From Homalodisca vitripennis (lineage: Eukaryota > Arthropoda > Insecta > Hemiptera > Cicadellidae), in assembly GCF_021130785.1 (NCBI RefSeq), contig NC_060212.1, positions 143,660,001-143,724,000 of the forward strand: DNA of 64,000 bases, in the 5' to 3' direction. Each line of letters begins with the position of its first letter. Within the stretch, counting starts at the first letter, position 1. The notes under the pieces were generated by a model. That model was given only the letters and a program-made list of their open reading frames with translations, was not told where the DNA came from and did no database searches. The translations under genes were made by a program, and so were the position numbers. This document shows positions 34,131-47,269 of the stretch, piece after piece.

Positions 34131-34483
34131 ATGAATTGCCTTTAATTTTATTATGCGTCACTTAGTTATGAAATAAAGCAATAAAAAAATTTTCTTCATT
34201 ATAAATAACAACAAATACATGATGTGAATGTTGAATTTAGCTCCAGTTTACTTTCCTCTTAGTGGAGCTTCTTGAATCTGATGCTGTAACAGACTTGACT
34301 CCTGGAATCTGGAGTCATGTGCGACTGAAGTGATCCAAAAAAGGTCTAGAATGAAGAAGCTAACATGGACTCTATAGAGTTTCGACCTCAGAGAAACCTA
34401 GACTACAAAATATAGTGTAATCTGGGTGAAGATGTACTCTCATTGTCTCATCAGGGGCATAATTGGGTGCACTACGGTGTTTT

Positions 34484-34547
34484 AGACACAATCTCTAAGC
34501 ATGAGTTTCCTACACAGACACAATCTCTAAGCATGAGTTTCCTACAC
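34484..34547. repeat. Tandem duplication, 2 x 32 bp
   Basis: The 32-mer starting AGACACAATCTCTAAGCATG is repeated head to tail without a mismatch, so it is recent. Confidence 0.9.
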
Positions 34548-34549
34548 GT

Positions 34550-37500
34550 AATGTAGTTACAGTGGGAGGGCTTGATTCCACACAATCTGTGACAGTCAGG
34601 ACTTCCTATCATTGCTACATTATGTGTAGACATAACATGGTTTTTGTTGTTTGTCACTGTGTATTTGTGTATTTTGTCATATGCTTGGATTCTATTGACA
34701 TTCAGTCAGCCGATTTTTTATTATTATATTATATTATTGTATTTATTATTATCTTTGTTACAAGATATTTAATATAAACATAAACTATACATACTTGGGA
34801 ATTCATGATACAACAGTAGAAAGTTTTTTTTAATGAAATTCAATTAACTAGATAATTATTATATATTGAATGTACTATTCTCAGTTTAAAAGCATATATC
34901 TTTACCAGGAATCAGGGCCGGAGGACGGTTGATGGTGCTGACCAAAACGACCAAGAAGAAGCAATTAAAACTACTATCCATATCAGCGCAATTAAACTAA
35001 ACAAATTTAATTTTATAGAAATTAGGTTTACAAGGAGTATTAAAGTTCATATTCTTTGATATCGTAACCAAAAAAAGTAATTTTTGAAAAATTGAGGTTG
35101 ATTTAATGAAGTGGGTTAGACTGCCACTAATAGCTTATTCAGAGTTTAGATAGTTTGTAATAAAGTAAGTAATAACAGAATATTATTATTGAAAAGTTAA
35201 TGCAACTTTGTATAATGAAAATGTATTCAACTCTTGATCAAAGCCGCTAATTAAGTTTAGATTAGATTCCACCAAAATGGATGTCTTCACTACAGGAATC
35301 AGCTAAGCCAGCAAAATAAAAGGAGTATTTATTCACATTCTGTGACAATGAAAAACAAGTTTTCGGCTCTTGTCCTGTCAAAATACTCATTTGTGTGGGA
35401 TAAAAAAGTACAATTTAGTCTATAGCCAATTCTGCACTTTTAAATAGACCTACCAGTGGAGAAGCAGTAGAAAAAGCAAGAGCTGTGTCTAACAATGTAG
35501 TGTGGTATATAGTTCCAGCAGGGAGAGATATGATAAATAGGTGGATTTGATAATCTGCCGCCAGTGGGGTTGTTTCGATAGCATCTCCTCCTCCCCAACA
35601 ACTGTTGACCTCCGTATCACTCTCCTAAAGCTACCACCTTTAATTATGTATTACTAAGATGCTATTTTCTTATTAATCATTTCATATTATGGCAAAAGCT
35701 AAATCTTAAACGTTTCAATTGCACGCTATAGCACAGTGACGTCATTTTGCCAGAAATAACTCAGGTCAAAAGTCAAAAAAGTTCACTATAATTTATGGCT
35801 TAATAATAGTAATTTATAGGTAAATATTTTCGGTATTGTCAAAAACAAAGTCGAATATTATGAATATTTCACTGAAAGCCTTCAACACAGCCTTTGTGAA
35901 AGGTGCTGTGTTTATCACATATATCTTTGTTTGTTGCAATACAAATTTTTGGTACTTTAAAAAATAAAGTTGAAAATTCTTCTCCTCAAGTGCCAGCTAA
36001 TTTAAAAAGAGGTAGGCCTACTTAGCATCCTCTGTATGGTACTCAACTAGTGTCTGAAAAAAGAGGAAATTAGTTTGGCACAGTCACCTTATTGACCGGG
36101 CTTGCTGTGCATATCTGTGTGTCTTTTTCAAAGTGAAAATATAAAGATTCATTAATTTTTTAATAAGAAAATTGTGATGCATTGTGTCATTTACCTGTCA
36201 AGATCATGTTACAATGTTTAGCTTTAGCTATCTTATATATATATTTTATTCTTGTTATTTATAGGTAACAATTTCTTAAGTAAATAGTCATAACCTACTA
36301 CCAAATGACCCTAAAAAAGTTGGGGCTAATCAATTAGAATTTTATTTATATTATCGTTGGTCCAATGCTATTATTATAAATTGCAATGCTACCACACAAA
36401 CCCCTTTTGTATTGTGTTCGATAGTGCATTTGTGACTTACTATTGCCTTTTGTAATTCTAAGTACTGTAGTAAAATAAATGTTGCTACCCAAAACGTAAG
36501 ATAGAAATAACATTTTTCGTATCCAACAAAATAAATAGTGGAAATTAAGAATAATTTCCACTATTTCGTAGGTTTTGGTTTTACAATTTGTCTTAACAAG
36601 CAATTGCTAATGACACCCCCGTTGCATGTTTTATCCTACTACTGTAGATAAGCTAATTCATGGTTGTATTTATGTCACCACGGTAAAAAATGCAGTAAAT
36701 AATACTAAAGGAGGATAGCCCTTCTAGCATCGTTCAAACTGAACCTCTTCTTCTTGCATACAATGTGTTTTACTCCATTGATAAAAGAATTCGTGATGAG
36801 ACGCTGCGATATATGAAAGTGCTGGATATGTGATTGTGCCATAATGAACATAATATATCAACTACTAACGAAAAAAAACAGGTTTATTTTTTGTATAATT
36901 GCTTAAAAGAATATAAATATTTCGAATTTTTAGTGTAGACTGAATGTGTCATAATGTAAGTTGCATGACAATACATATTTTTGCAATTTTACTTTTTAAT
37001 GTTGGTGGTCGGGCAGGCCATGAATACAAGTCATGCAATGGGTGCTGGGACAGGAATTCAACAAACAGACGGAATAAAGTACATGTTTGCGAATAATCTC
37101 AAAGAAATTCACATACTGGCTTAGAACGATTACCACCTTCCAGAAACCACTGGAAAATTAGTTAATTGTTTTTAATAATTTAGTTCCTTTGAACAACATT
37201 TGCAGATAACAACTTGAATTTCATTTTGCACAAGAGGTCACAAATTGAGATTTTAACCCAAACTGTTATAACGCCCATGAGAATCAGAAATAGAGGAAAA
37301 ATAAGAAATCAGAATTATGGACTAATTATTAATATGCCACTATTAAAATTAAACGACAATCTAAAACAATAATTTTTACGGTTCGAATTTGATAAAAAAT
37401 ATAAAACAAACAAAAATGCAATGGCTTTCCGCCACTTTTTGCTACAGAGATAGAGATAGTAAATGGATCTTATTAGTTCAAGTACAATTTCAAGAACAAG

Positions 37501-39500
37501 AACCTTAGAGTTCAAGTATAAGTTAATCGGTTCATTTTCTAAATAGCAAGTTACTGTCAAATGACCAGTTATATTTCATTAACAGATCAGCTGCAAATAG
37601 GACTACGGAATGGAGTTTTCTGTTTCCTCATGGAGAATCTTTGTAGAACCCAAAACGACTCACAATTATCAAAGAAGGCAAAGGAAAGGAGAATGGCTAA
37701 CAACGTTATAATTTGCGTGCTATACATTATCGATGGTTAGTATTTCTAATGTATTCGTCACCCAAGAAACTATTTCAGCAGTTTATTGTAAACTTATACA
37801 TTTGAATCGAAGGGAAGCATTTAAACAACATATAAACCAAGAGGGCATCAGTTAGTGCAAGAATTACAACGGACTACACGACTTTGTGTCGCAAAAGCTT
37901 AACTTATAACATTTCGGCAGGCAAAGTTGTCGTGTACCACCTTCAGGTAGCCTACGGAATTAAATTAAAAAAAAAAAAATCAAAGTCTCATGGCAATCGT
38001 CCCAAAAATGTATTTGCCAATAACATGTAACCTAAACTAACGAGAAATGCTTCGATTTCTTACTGGAAACGAAGTCCACGTCATTGTTTCTAGGGTGAGC
38101 AAAGGTAAACTTATTAAAGTAAAAATAGACACATTAAATGTATGTTTTGGTGTGGTTTAGCCTATATAATGTAACAGAATTTCAAAAAGTGTGGCCTACC
38201 ACATTGTTGTATTATATTTATTATTGCTGAGGAGTCAATTTGGATTGGTTCATATTGATCAATTGCGTATGTTTATCGACGTTTTCCGTATTATGTGGTA
38301 ACAGTACTGAATAAATTCGAATTATTCAATTCTAAAACGAATGGACAGGGTGTTATTGTAAACCCGATGTGGTGCGGCGCCCGCTAGTGGATGACCAACG
38401 GATGACTCGTATGTGGTTTGTCTGTTGATCGCACGTATAGGTGGTAATGTTGGATGATAGTGGCAAAACAAATCTACCTCTCATTAATCACGATTTTTGG
38501 TTTATTTGAGTTTTGAAGACTGGACAAGCGGGACGTGTAATTTAAAGCTAAAGTCACCAGTAATAGTACACAGTTGAGGATTCATTATTTTTCTCAAAAG
38601 ATTGTGAAAGCGCCAGGCGTTGGGTACTAAGTTAAACATTAAAAAGGTAGTGCGGCGAATGCTTCCAATAAAATTTGAGTGTATTACATTTAAAATACGT
38701 CTCTCATTTGGGTATAGTGTTAGATGGTTCCTTAAGTTGTACGGCAGGCTAAGGAGAGTCTGAAAAATGTGATGACTTGCTTTTCAGGTACACATGGTTT
38801 CAGTTACAATGATGAATTGCATCATTAGGTAATGAAGAAGGCATAATATAGGAACATGTTTTTTCTGGCACCTCCAATGGACCGATATCGAAAAGTATTT
38901 GAGCTGATGAATTCAACAATTTTTTAAATATAAACGAAATTGTAAATTTATAACTGGGAAGCACTTAAAGTTGTTTGGAATAATTCGGATATTTTTATTT
39001 GTTCTGTGACTGTAAACCCACAATAATTACTGATATCTGCCTTGTAAAACAAATTTTTACAGATTTTCATTGTGCTAGCAGTAAACGTAATCTCTCTTTA
39101 TAAACTGTTTTATTACCATATAATTGCCATTGTATTTCCCATGAGAAGGTCTCATTATTGGAATTGAATCACAATGCCGTGATAGACAAAGAGCCACAGA
39201 ATATGATGAATACACTTTTAAATAATAACTGATAGCAAAGGACCTAAACAAATTTTCTATTCTTGTTACAAAGTTACCATACAAATTACTTGTAATACTT
39301 AAAGTATTTGTTCAAAGAATATAATTTACGTGTATCCGTGAAATCAAACTATCCATTATGTATTACAAGAAATTATGAACAATTTGAATATAGCATCTTG
39401 GGTGATGATAATTATTAAAAATAGCTCTACACACTAGGTTGTCTGCCGCAGTCGATGTGTCACTACTTACAATAATTGACTAGTACATATAGATAAGGAT
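34550..39500. other. Intergenic, no gene recognised
   Basis: AT-rich except for a GC-richer patch near 38360-38450. Apart from the repeat copy at 35850-36235, no feature with a defined boundary was found. Confidence 0.5.
35850..36235 (+). repeat. Dispersed repeat, copy 2
   Basis: Second copy of the repeat at 31600-31985, same orientation, about 4.2 kb further on. Shares AAAATAAAGT, TCCTCAAG, GCCAGCTAATT, CAGTCACCTTATT and AAGATCATGTTA in order. Confidence 0.6.
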
Positions 39501-39519
39501 CAGGATGGGCCAGTCCTCT

Positions 39520-40275
39520 CTGATTGTAGGACTGTAGGTCCACGCCTAGTGTGACGAGGGTGGCTGACGTCACTTTTCTGCAGGGTAGGACAGTTAGTCC
39601 ACGCCGACACCTGTGGACTAACTGTCCTACTTTTCAAAACTGACCTGGCCGTGCATTAGTTTTTCTACCTGCACTTATGCTTTATTTTGGTTAGTGATGC
39701 TTCCACTACATTCGCACAGCGTATTGCTAAAGCAGCAAATATTAACAACAGTTTACTCAAGCTATGAAGCATATGAAGTGGATTACTAATAGGGATTATA
39801 TCTTAACGAATTCCATATAGCATTATATTACTATCTGATTAATTTGGTTGGCATTGTCCTAATGAATCATAAACATCTACAGTAAGTTTGTATTAGTTAT
39901 TCCTTATATTGGACCATCGTCTGTATAATACTGTATATACCAGTAGACACTATAATCGTTACAGACATTCTTAAGTTAGAAATGGCGTAACTAACCTGAC
40001 TTTATTTTATGTATATAATTTCGTTTCATTCTTTTTGCAGCTGTCTTATGTAGTGTACTGAAAATTATTTAGCAGATATAGAGTTTAGATCTCGAAACAT
40101 CCATTCAAGTGCTGCAGTGTGAGTACGACGATCCCTTATCAACCCCTCGTCAAAAGAAACCCGTGAGTCGGACAGTGGGTCCCAGGCCGGGACCGTGGAC
40201 CTACTGTCCACCCCTTAAGAAGTAGGTAAGAAATGCTTCCGGCAGTTTTATGACGTGGACCTACAGTTCGTTTAC
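39520..40275. repeat. Cluster of related palindromic 18-20-bp motifs
   Basis: Six versions of one motif lie here on both strands: GTAGGACTGTAGGTCCACG at 39526, GTAGGACAGTTAGTCCAC at 39585-39602, its exact reverse complement at 39613-39630, GGACAGTGGGTCCCAGG near 40163, GTGGACCTACTGTCCACC near 40196, and GTGGACCTACAGTTCG near 40256. The 39585/39613 pair forms an 18-bp perfect hairpin with a 10-base loop. The outermost copies are inverted to each other, as in a foldback element. Confidence 0.65.
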
Positions 40276-40289
40276 CGTCCTCTCTATTT

Positions 40290-41740
40290 GCCCTTTCTTT
40301 CACTTTATTTCTAATTCTCGTTTTGCTACCTAATTCTGTAAGTTTCAAAGTATTAAAATGGCCGAATAAAAACAGGAATAACGTTCATCCCAGCAATTGT
40401 TATGCGTAACATTTTTACAATGAAATGCTATGTCATGTAACAGACTTCGACTAGGTTCAAAGCAAAATTTCAAGTCTATAACTCCTTACATTATTCAAAG
40501 ATAGAACAACAAACAACCAAATTACAAAGAAATGTTACATCCCTCGTCAAACAAAAGAAGAATTATGTCAGCCTATTGAGTGATAGGTTTGAATGACGCT
40601 AATCAAAATTCCATGGTTGAGCTTATTCCATTGGCTTGTAACTTTTTCTTCACTACGTTGAAATGAAGTTTCATGCATTTTCGAAATATCGTGCGGACAG
40701 CCAGACAGATAGACAGAAATTAAAATTTTCGAGCCTCTCGGATGATAGGCTTCGCTGACGCTCAGCCAACAACGGTAAGGAATAAAACTATAAATCGTAG
40801 CAATACTGGAGAGCCTAATGGGCAATCTTCCCGTGTGTAGGCATTTCTCAATATATCCGCAAAAGAAAATAATGGGCACATTAAAGATAAAATAGGAAAA
40901 TATTTTACATAAAAAGAAATATGTTTTAATAATTACCTATGTATTCAATATAATTTTACCACGCAAGTGGTGGTTTTGTTCAAAGCACTGACATAAACGA
41001 CTGAAATTGTACAAATATTACAATTGTTATTTGCAGTTATTGCAAAATACAAACTAAATGATAACATGCATTTTATGAGTAGTTACGATGTAGAGACATA
41101 CATATGAGTGCAACTGTAAAAATCTGAAGACTGGTAAAACATTACTACTAATCAGCACGCCATCTGCTGCCATATCTGGTGAAATATAGTTTGGTCGCAA
41201 TAATACAGTCAATTAATTAAGACATAGAGGATTCATGCAGTTCTGTTGCTAAAAGTAATAGAATTGTGGCAATGGCGGTTGAGGAATTTACTAGATGAAC
41301 AGGCACAGAAATTATGCTATATGCACCCAATCTGGTTCTGGCACACTGATATACAAGAAACAATGGATACAATTTTTTGACGAATGCCTTGATCTCATAT
41401 CGATTCCGATAAAACCACATTTTTCCCGGTTTGTCGCTGGCTCGTGGTCTAATGAACGGCCTTGGATGCAACAATATTAAAGCTTGATTATTCGTCCAAG
41501 ACTATTATTGATTTTAGAAATGCTTGGACGTGTATACATAATCCCCAACACATGTTGGGAGTCCTTGATTACAATCTTGTTGGAGGCCTTAGGGTACTAG
41601 TTCGCTAGAAGCCAAACAGGATTAGGAGTGCAAGTTTCAATACTAATGTTTGACCACCAGCTCAAGAATGATTCATCCACCAGATTTATCTGGCGGATGA
41701 AACAACCTCGAGCTTATTCTTAAATAAGTGCCAAAGGAAT
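40290..41740. other. Intergenic before the satellite, nothing recognised
   Basis: No supported gene, RNA or repeat boundary. Short open frames here are not backed by motifs or splice signals. Confidence 0.5.
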
Positions 41741-42160
41741 CCTACATTAATCCTACAACTGGAACATTAGGCGAGGGTGTTCTGTTAGAGTAGCAAATGA
41801 AACACTCGGTCGGGTAATTCCGTAATGCCACAAATGGGACACTAGATTATGGAATTTCGTTAATTCCAAAACTGGAACACTTGGCGTAGGTGTTCTTTTG
41901 ACCCCACAACTGGAAGACTTGTGAGGGAGTTCTGTTAAATTTAAAAATGGGGCACTTGGAAAGGAAATTTTGTTAATCCCACTACTGGCACCCTTGATGA
42001 GGGAGTTCTTTTGACTCTACTACTGAATCACTCGGTGAAGGTGAGTCATAAGTCCTACAACTGGAACACTTGGTAAGGGAGTTCTTTTAAGCCTAACATT
42101 GTAACACTAGGTGTGGGAGTTCCGTTAGACCCACAAATGGTACACTTGGTGGAAGAATTA
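41741..42160. repeat. Diverged left edge of the satellite
   Basis: Monomers of variable length with recognisable AACTGGAACACTTGG and GGGAGTTCTTTTGA words but many differences, the usual signature of array edges that no longer exchange with the core. Confidence 0.8.
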
Positions 42161-45100
42161 CATTAATGTCACAAATACAAAAATGGGACACTCGATGGTT
42201 AAGTTAGGTTAATCCCACACGGGACACTCGATGAGGAAGTTTCTATAGTATCTCAATTGGGATATTCGTTGAGCTAATTCCGTTGATCCCACATCTGGGA
42301 CACTCATTGGGTTAGTTACGTTAATCCCACAACGGGGCACTCGATGAGGAAGGTTCTATAGTATCTCAATTGGGATATTCGTTGAGCTAATTCCGTTAAT
42401 CCCACATCTGGGACACTCATTGGGTTAGTTACATTAATCCCACAACGGGGCACTCGATGAGGGAGTTTCTATAGTATCTCAATTGGGACATTCATTGAGC
42501 TAATTCCGTTAATCCCACAACGGGGCACTCGATGAGGAAGTTTCTAGAGTACCTTAATTGGGATATTCTTTGAGCTAATTCCGTCAATCCCACATCTGGG
42601 ACACTCATTGAGTTAGTTACGTTAATCCCACAACGGGGCACTCGATGAGGAAGTTTCTATAGTATCTCAATTGGGATATTCGTTGAGCTAATTCCGTTAA
42701 TCCCACATCTGGGACACCCATTGGGTTAGTTACATTAATCCCACAACGGGGCACTCGATGAGGGAGTTTCTATAGTATCTCAATTGGGACATTCATTGAG
42801 CTAATTCCGTTAGTCCCACAACGGGGCACTCGATGAGGAAGTTTCTATAGTATCTCAATTGGGATATTCGTTGAGCTAATTCCGTTAATCCCACATCTGG
42901 GACACTCATTGGGTTAGTTACATTAATCCCACAACGGGGCACTCGATGAGGGAGTTTCTATAGTATCTCAATTGGGATATTCGTTGAGCTAATTCCGTTA
43001 ACCCCACATCTGGGACACTCATTGGGTTAGTTACATTAATCCCACAACGGGGCACTCGATGAGGGAGTTTCTATAGTATCTCAATTGGGATATTCGTTTG
43101 AGCTAATTCCGTTAACCCCACATCTGGGACACTCATTGGGTTAGTTACATTAATCCCACAACGGGGCACTCGATGAGGGAGTTTCTATAGTATCTCAATT
43201 GGGATATTCGTTGAGCTAATTCCGTTAATCCCACAACGGGGCACTCGATGAGGAAGTTTCTATAGTATCTCAATTGGAATATTCGTTGAGCTAATTCCGT
43301 TAATCCCACATCTGGGACACTCATTGGGTTAGTTACATTAATCCCACAACGGGGCACTCGATGAGGGAGTTTCTATAGTATCTCAATTGGGATATTCGTT
43401 GAGCTAATTCCGTTAATCCCACAACGGGGCACTCGATGAGGAAGTTTCTATAGTATCTCAATTGGGACATTCATTGAGCTAATTCCGTTAATCCCACATC
43501 GGGGCACTCGATGAGGAAGGTTCTATAGTATCTCAATTGGGATATTCGTTGAGCTAATTCCGTTAATCCCACATCTGGGACACTCATTGGGTTAGTTACG
43601 TAAATCCCACAACGGGGCACTCGATGAGGAAGTTTCTATAGTATCTCAATTGGGATATTCGTTGAGCTAATTCCGTTAATCCCACATCTGGGACACTCAT
43701 TGGGTTAGTTACATTAATCCCACAACGAGGCACTCGATGAGGGAGTTTCTATAGTATCTCAATTGGGATATTCGTTGAGCTAATTCCGTTAACCCCACAT
43801 CTGGGACACTCATTGGGTTAGTTACATTAATCCCACAACGGGGCACTCGATGAGGGAGTTTCTATAGTATCTCAATTGGGATATTCGTTGAGCTAATTCC
43901 GTTAATCCCACAACGGGGCACTCGATGAGGAAGTTTCTATAGTATCTCAATTGGGACATTCATTGAGCTAATTCCGTTAATCCCACAACGGGGGCACTCG
44001 ATGAGGAAGTTTCTATAGTATCTCAATTGGGATATTCGTTGAGCTAATTCCGTTAATCCCACATCTGGGACACTCATTGGTTTAGTTACATTAATCCCAC
44101 AACGGGGCACTCGATGAGGGAGTTTCTATAGTATCTCAATTGGGATATTCGTTGAGCTAATTCCGTTAACCCCACATCTGGGACACTCATTGGGTTAGTT
44201 ACATTAATCCCACAACGGGGCACTCGATGAGGGAGTTTCTATAGTATCTCAATTGGGATATTCGTTGAGCTAATTCCGTTAATCCCACAACGGGGCACTC
44301 GATGAGGAAGTTTCTATAGTATCTCAATTGGGACATTCATTGAGCTAATTCCGTTAATCCCACAACGGGGCACTCGATGAGGAAGTTTCTATAGTATCTC
44401 AATTGGGATATTCGTTGAGCTAATTCCGTTAATCCCACATCTGGGACACTCATTGGGTTAGTTACGTAAATCCCACAACGGGGCACTCGATGAGGAAGTG
44501 GCACTCGATGAGGAAGTTTCTATAGTATCTCAATTGGGATATTCGTTGAGCTAATTCCGTTAATCCCACATCTGGGACACTCATTGGGTTAGTTACATTA
44601 ATCCCACAACGAGGCACTCGATGAGGAAGTTTCTATAGTATCTCAATTGGGATATTCGTTGAGCTAATTCCGTTAACCCCACATCTGGGACACTCATTGG
44701 GTTAGTTACATTAATCCCACAACGGGGCACTCGATGAGGGAGTTTCTATAGTATCTCAATTGGGATATTCGTTGAGCTAATTCCGTTAATCCCACAACGG
44801 GGCACTCGATGAGGAAGTTTCTATAGTATCTCAATTGGGATATTCGTTGAGCTAATTCCGTTAATCCCACATCTGGGACACCCATTGGGTTAGTTACATT
44901 AATCCCACAACGGGGCACTCGATGAGGGAGTTTCTATAGTATCTCAATTGGGACATTCATTGAGCTAATTCCGTTAATCCCACAACGGGGCACTCGATGA
45001 GGAAGTTTCTATAGTATCTCAATTGGGATATTCGTTGAGCTAATTCCGTTAATCCCACATCTGGGACACTCATTGGTTTAGTTACATTAATCCCACAACG

Positions 45101-47260
45101 GGGCACTCGATGAGGGAGTTTCTATAGTATCTCAATTGGGATATTCGTTGAGCTAATTCCGTTAACCCCACATCTGGGACACTCATTGGGTTAGTTACAT
45201 TAATCCCACAACGGGGCACTCGATGAGGGAGTTTCTATAGTATCTCAATTGGGATATTCGTTGAGCTAATTCCGTTAACCCCCACATCTGGGACACTCAT
45301 TGGGTTAGTTACATTAATCCCACAACGGGGCACTCGATGAGGGAGTTTCTATAGTATCTCAATTGGGATATTCGTTGAGCTAATTCCGTTAATCCCACAA
45401 CGGGGCACTCGATGAGGAAGTTTCTATAGTATCTCAATTGGAATATTCGTTGAGCTAATTCCGTTAATCCCACATCTGGGACACTCATTGGGTTAGTTAC
45501 ATTAATCCCACAACGGGGCACTCGATGAGGGAGTTTCTATAGTATCTCAATTGGGATATTCGTTGAGCTAATTCCGTTAATCCCACAACGGGGCACTCGA
45601 TGAGGAAGTTTCTATAGTATCTCAATTGGGACATTCATTGAGCTAATTCCGTTAATCCCACAACGGGGCACTCGATGAGGAAGTTTCTATAGTATCTCAA
45701 TTGGGATATTCGTTGAGCTAATTCCGTTAATCCCACATCTGGGACACTCATTGGGTTAGTTACGTAAATCCCACAAACGGGGCACTCGATGAGGAAGTTT
45801 CTATAGTATCTCAATTGGGATATTTCGTTGAGCTAATTCCGTTAATCCCACATCTGGGACACTCATTGGGTTTAGTTACATTAATCCCACAACGAGGCAC
45901 TCGATGAGGGAGTTTCTATACGTATCTCAATTTGGGATATTCGTTGAGCTAATTCCGTTAAACCCCACATCTGGGGACACTCATTGGGTTAGTTACATTA
46001 ATCCCACAACGGGGCACTCGATGAGGGACTTTCTCTATAGTATCTCAATTGGGATATTCGTTGAGCTAAATTCCGTTAATCCCACAACGGGGCACTCGAT
46101 GAGGAAGTTTCTATAGTATCTCAATTGGGACATTCATTGAGCTAATTCCGTTAATCCCACAACGGGGCACTCGATGAGGAAGTTTCTATAGTATCTCAAT
46201 TGGGATATTCGTTGAGCTAATTCCGTTAATCCCACATCTGGGACACTCATTGGGTTAGTTACATTAATCCCACAACGGGGCACTCGATGAGGAAGTTTCT
46301 ATAGTATCTCAATTGGGATATTCGTTGAGCTAATTCCGTTAATCCCACATCTGGGACACTCATTGGGTTAGTTACATTAATCCCACAACGGGGCACTCGA
46401 TGAGGGAGTTTCTATAGTATCTCAATTGGGATATTCGTTGAGCTAATTCCGTTAATCCCACAACGGGGCACTCGATGAGGAAGTTTCTATAGTATCTCAA
46501 TTGGGACATTCATTGAGCTAATTCCGTTAATCCCACAACGGGGCACTCGATGAGGAAGTTTCTATAGTATCTCAATTGGGATATTCGTTGAGCTAATTCC
46601 GTTAATCCCACATCTGGGACACTCATTGGGTTAGTTACGTAAATCCCACAACGGGGCACTCGATGAGGAAGTTTCTATAGTATCTCAATTGGGACATTCA
46701 TTGAGCTAATTCCGTTAATCCCACAACGGGGCACTCGATGAGGAAGTTTCTATAGTATCTCAATTGGGATATTCGTTGAGCTAATTCCGTTAATCCCACA
46801 TCTGGGACACTCATTGGGTTAGTTACATTAATCCCACAACGGGGCACTCGATGAGGAAGTTTCTATAGTATCTCAATTGGGATATTCGTTGAGCTAATTC
46901 CGTTAATCCCACATCTGGGACACTCATTGGGTTAGTTACATTAATCCCACAACGGGGCACTCGATGAGGGAGTTTCTATAGTATCTCAATTGGGATATTC
47001 GTTGAGCTAATTCCGTTAATCCCACATCTGGGACACTCATTGGGTTAGTTACGTAAATCCCACAACGGGGCACTCGATGAGGAAGTTTCTATAGTATCTC
47101 AATTGGGATATTCGTTGAGCTAATTCCGTTAATCCCACATCTAGGACACTCATTGGGTTAGTTACGTTAATCCCACAACGGGGCACTCGATGAGGAAGTT
47201 TCTATAGTATCTCAATTGGGATATTCGTTGAGCAAATTCCGCTAATCCCACAACTAGGAC
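41741..47260. repeat. Satellite array with higher-order 113-bp and 75-bp units
   Basis: About 5.5 kb of tandem repeat. Three related subunits are seen: A (37 bp, CGGGGCACTCGATGAGG...), B (38 bp, GGGATATTCGTTGAGC...), C (38 bp, CTGGGACACTCATTGGG...). Most units are ABC (113 bp); many are AB (75 bp), usually with the B variant GGGACATTCATTGAGC. Subunits share GGGaCACTCg-TGAG and TTAATCCCA, so all derive from one monomer of about 38 bp. From 42160 on copies are near-identical; 41741-42160 holds divergent monomers. Open frames of 70 codons on the minus strand are repeat artefacts. Confidence 0.95.
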
Positions 47261-47269
47261 GGTGACCAA

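Noticed and set aside
43145..46116. Open frames of about 70 codons within the satellite
   Set aside because: They are repeated translations of the satellite unit, appear on both strands, and end at unit variants.
41741..47260. CRISPR-like array
   Set aside because: Units are tandem with no unique spacers and the surrounding DNA is eukaryotic; it is a satellite.
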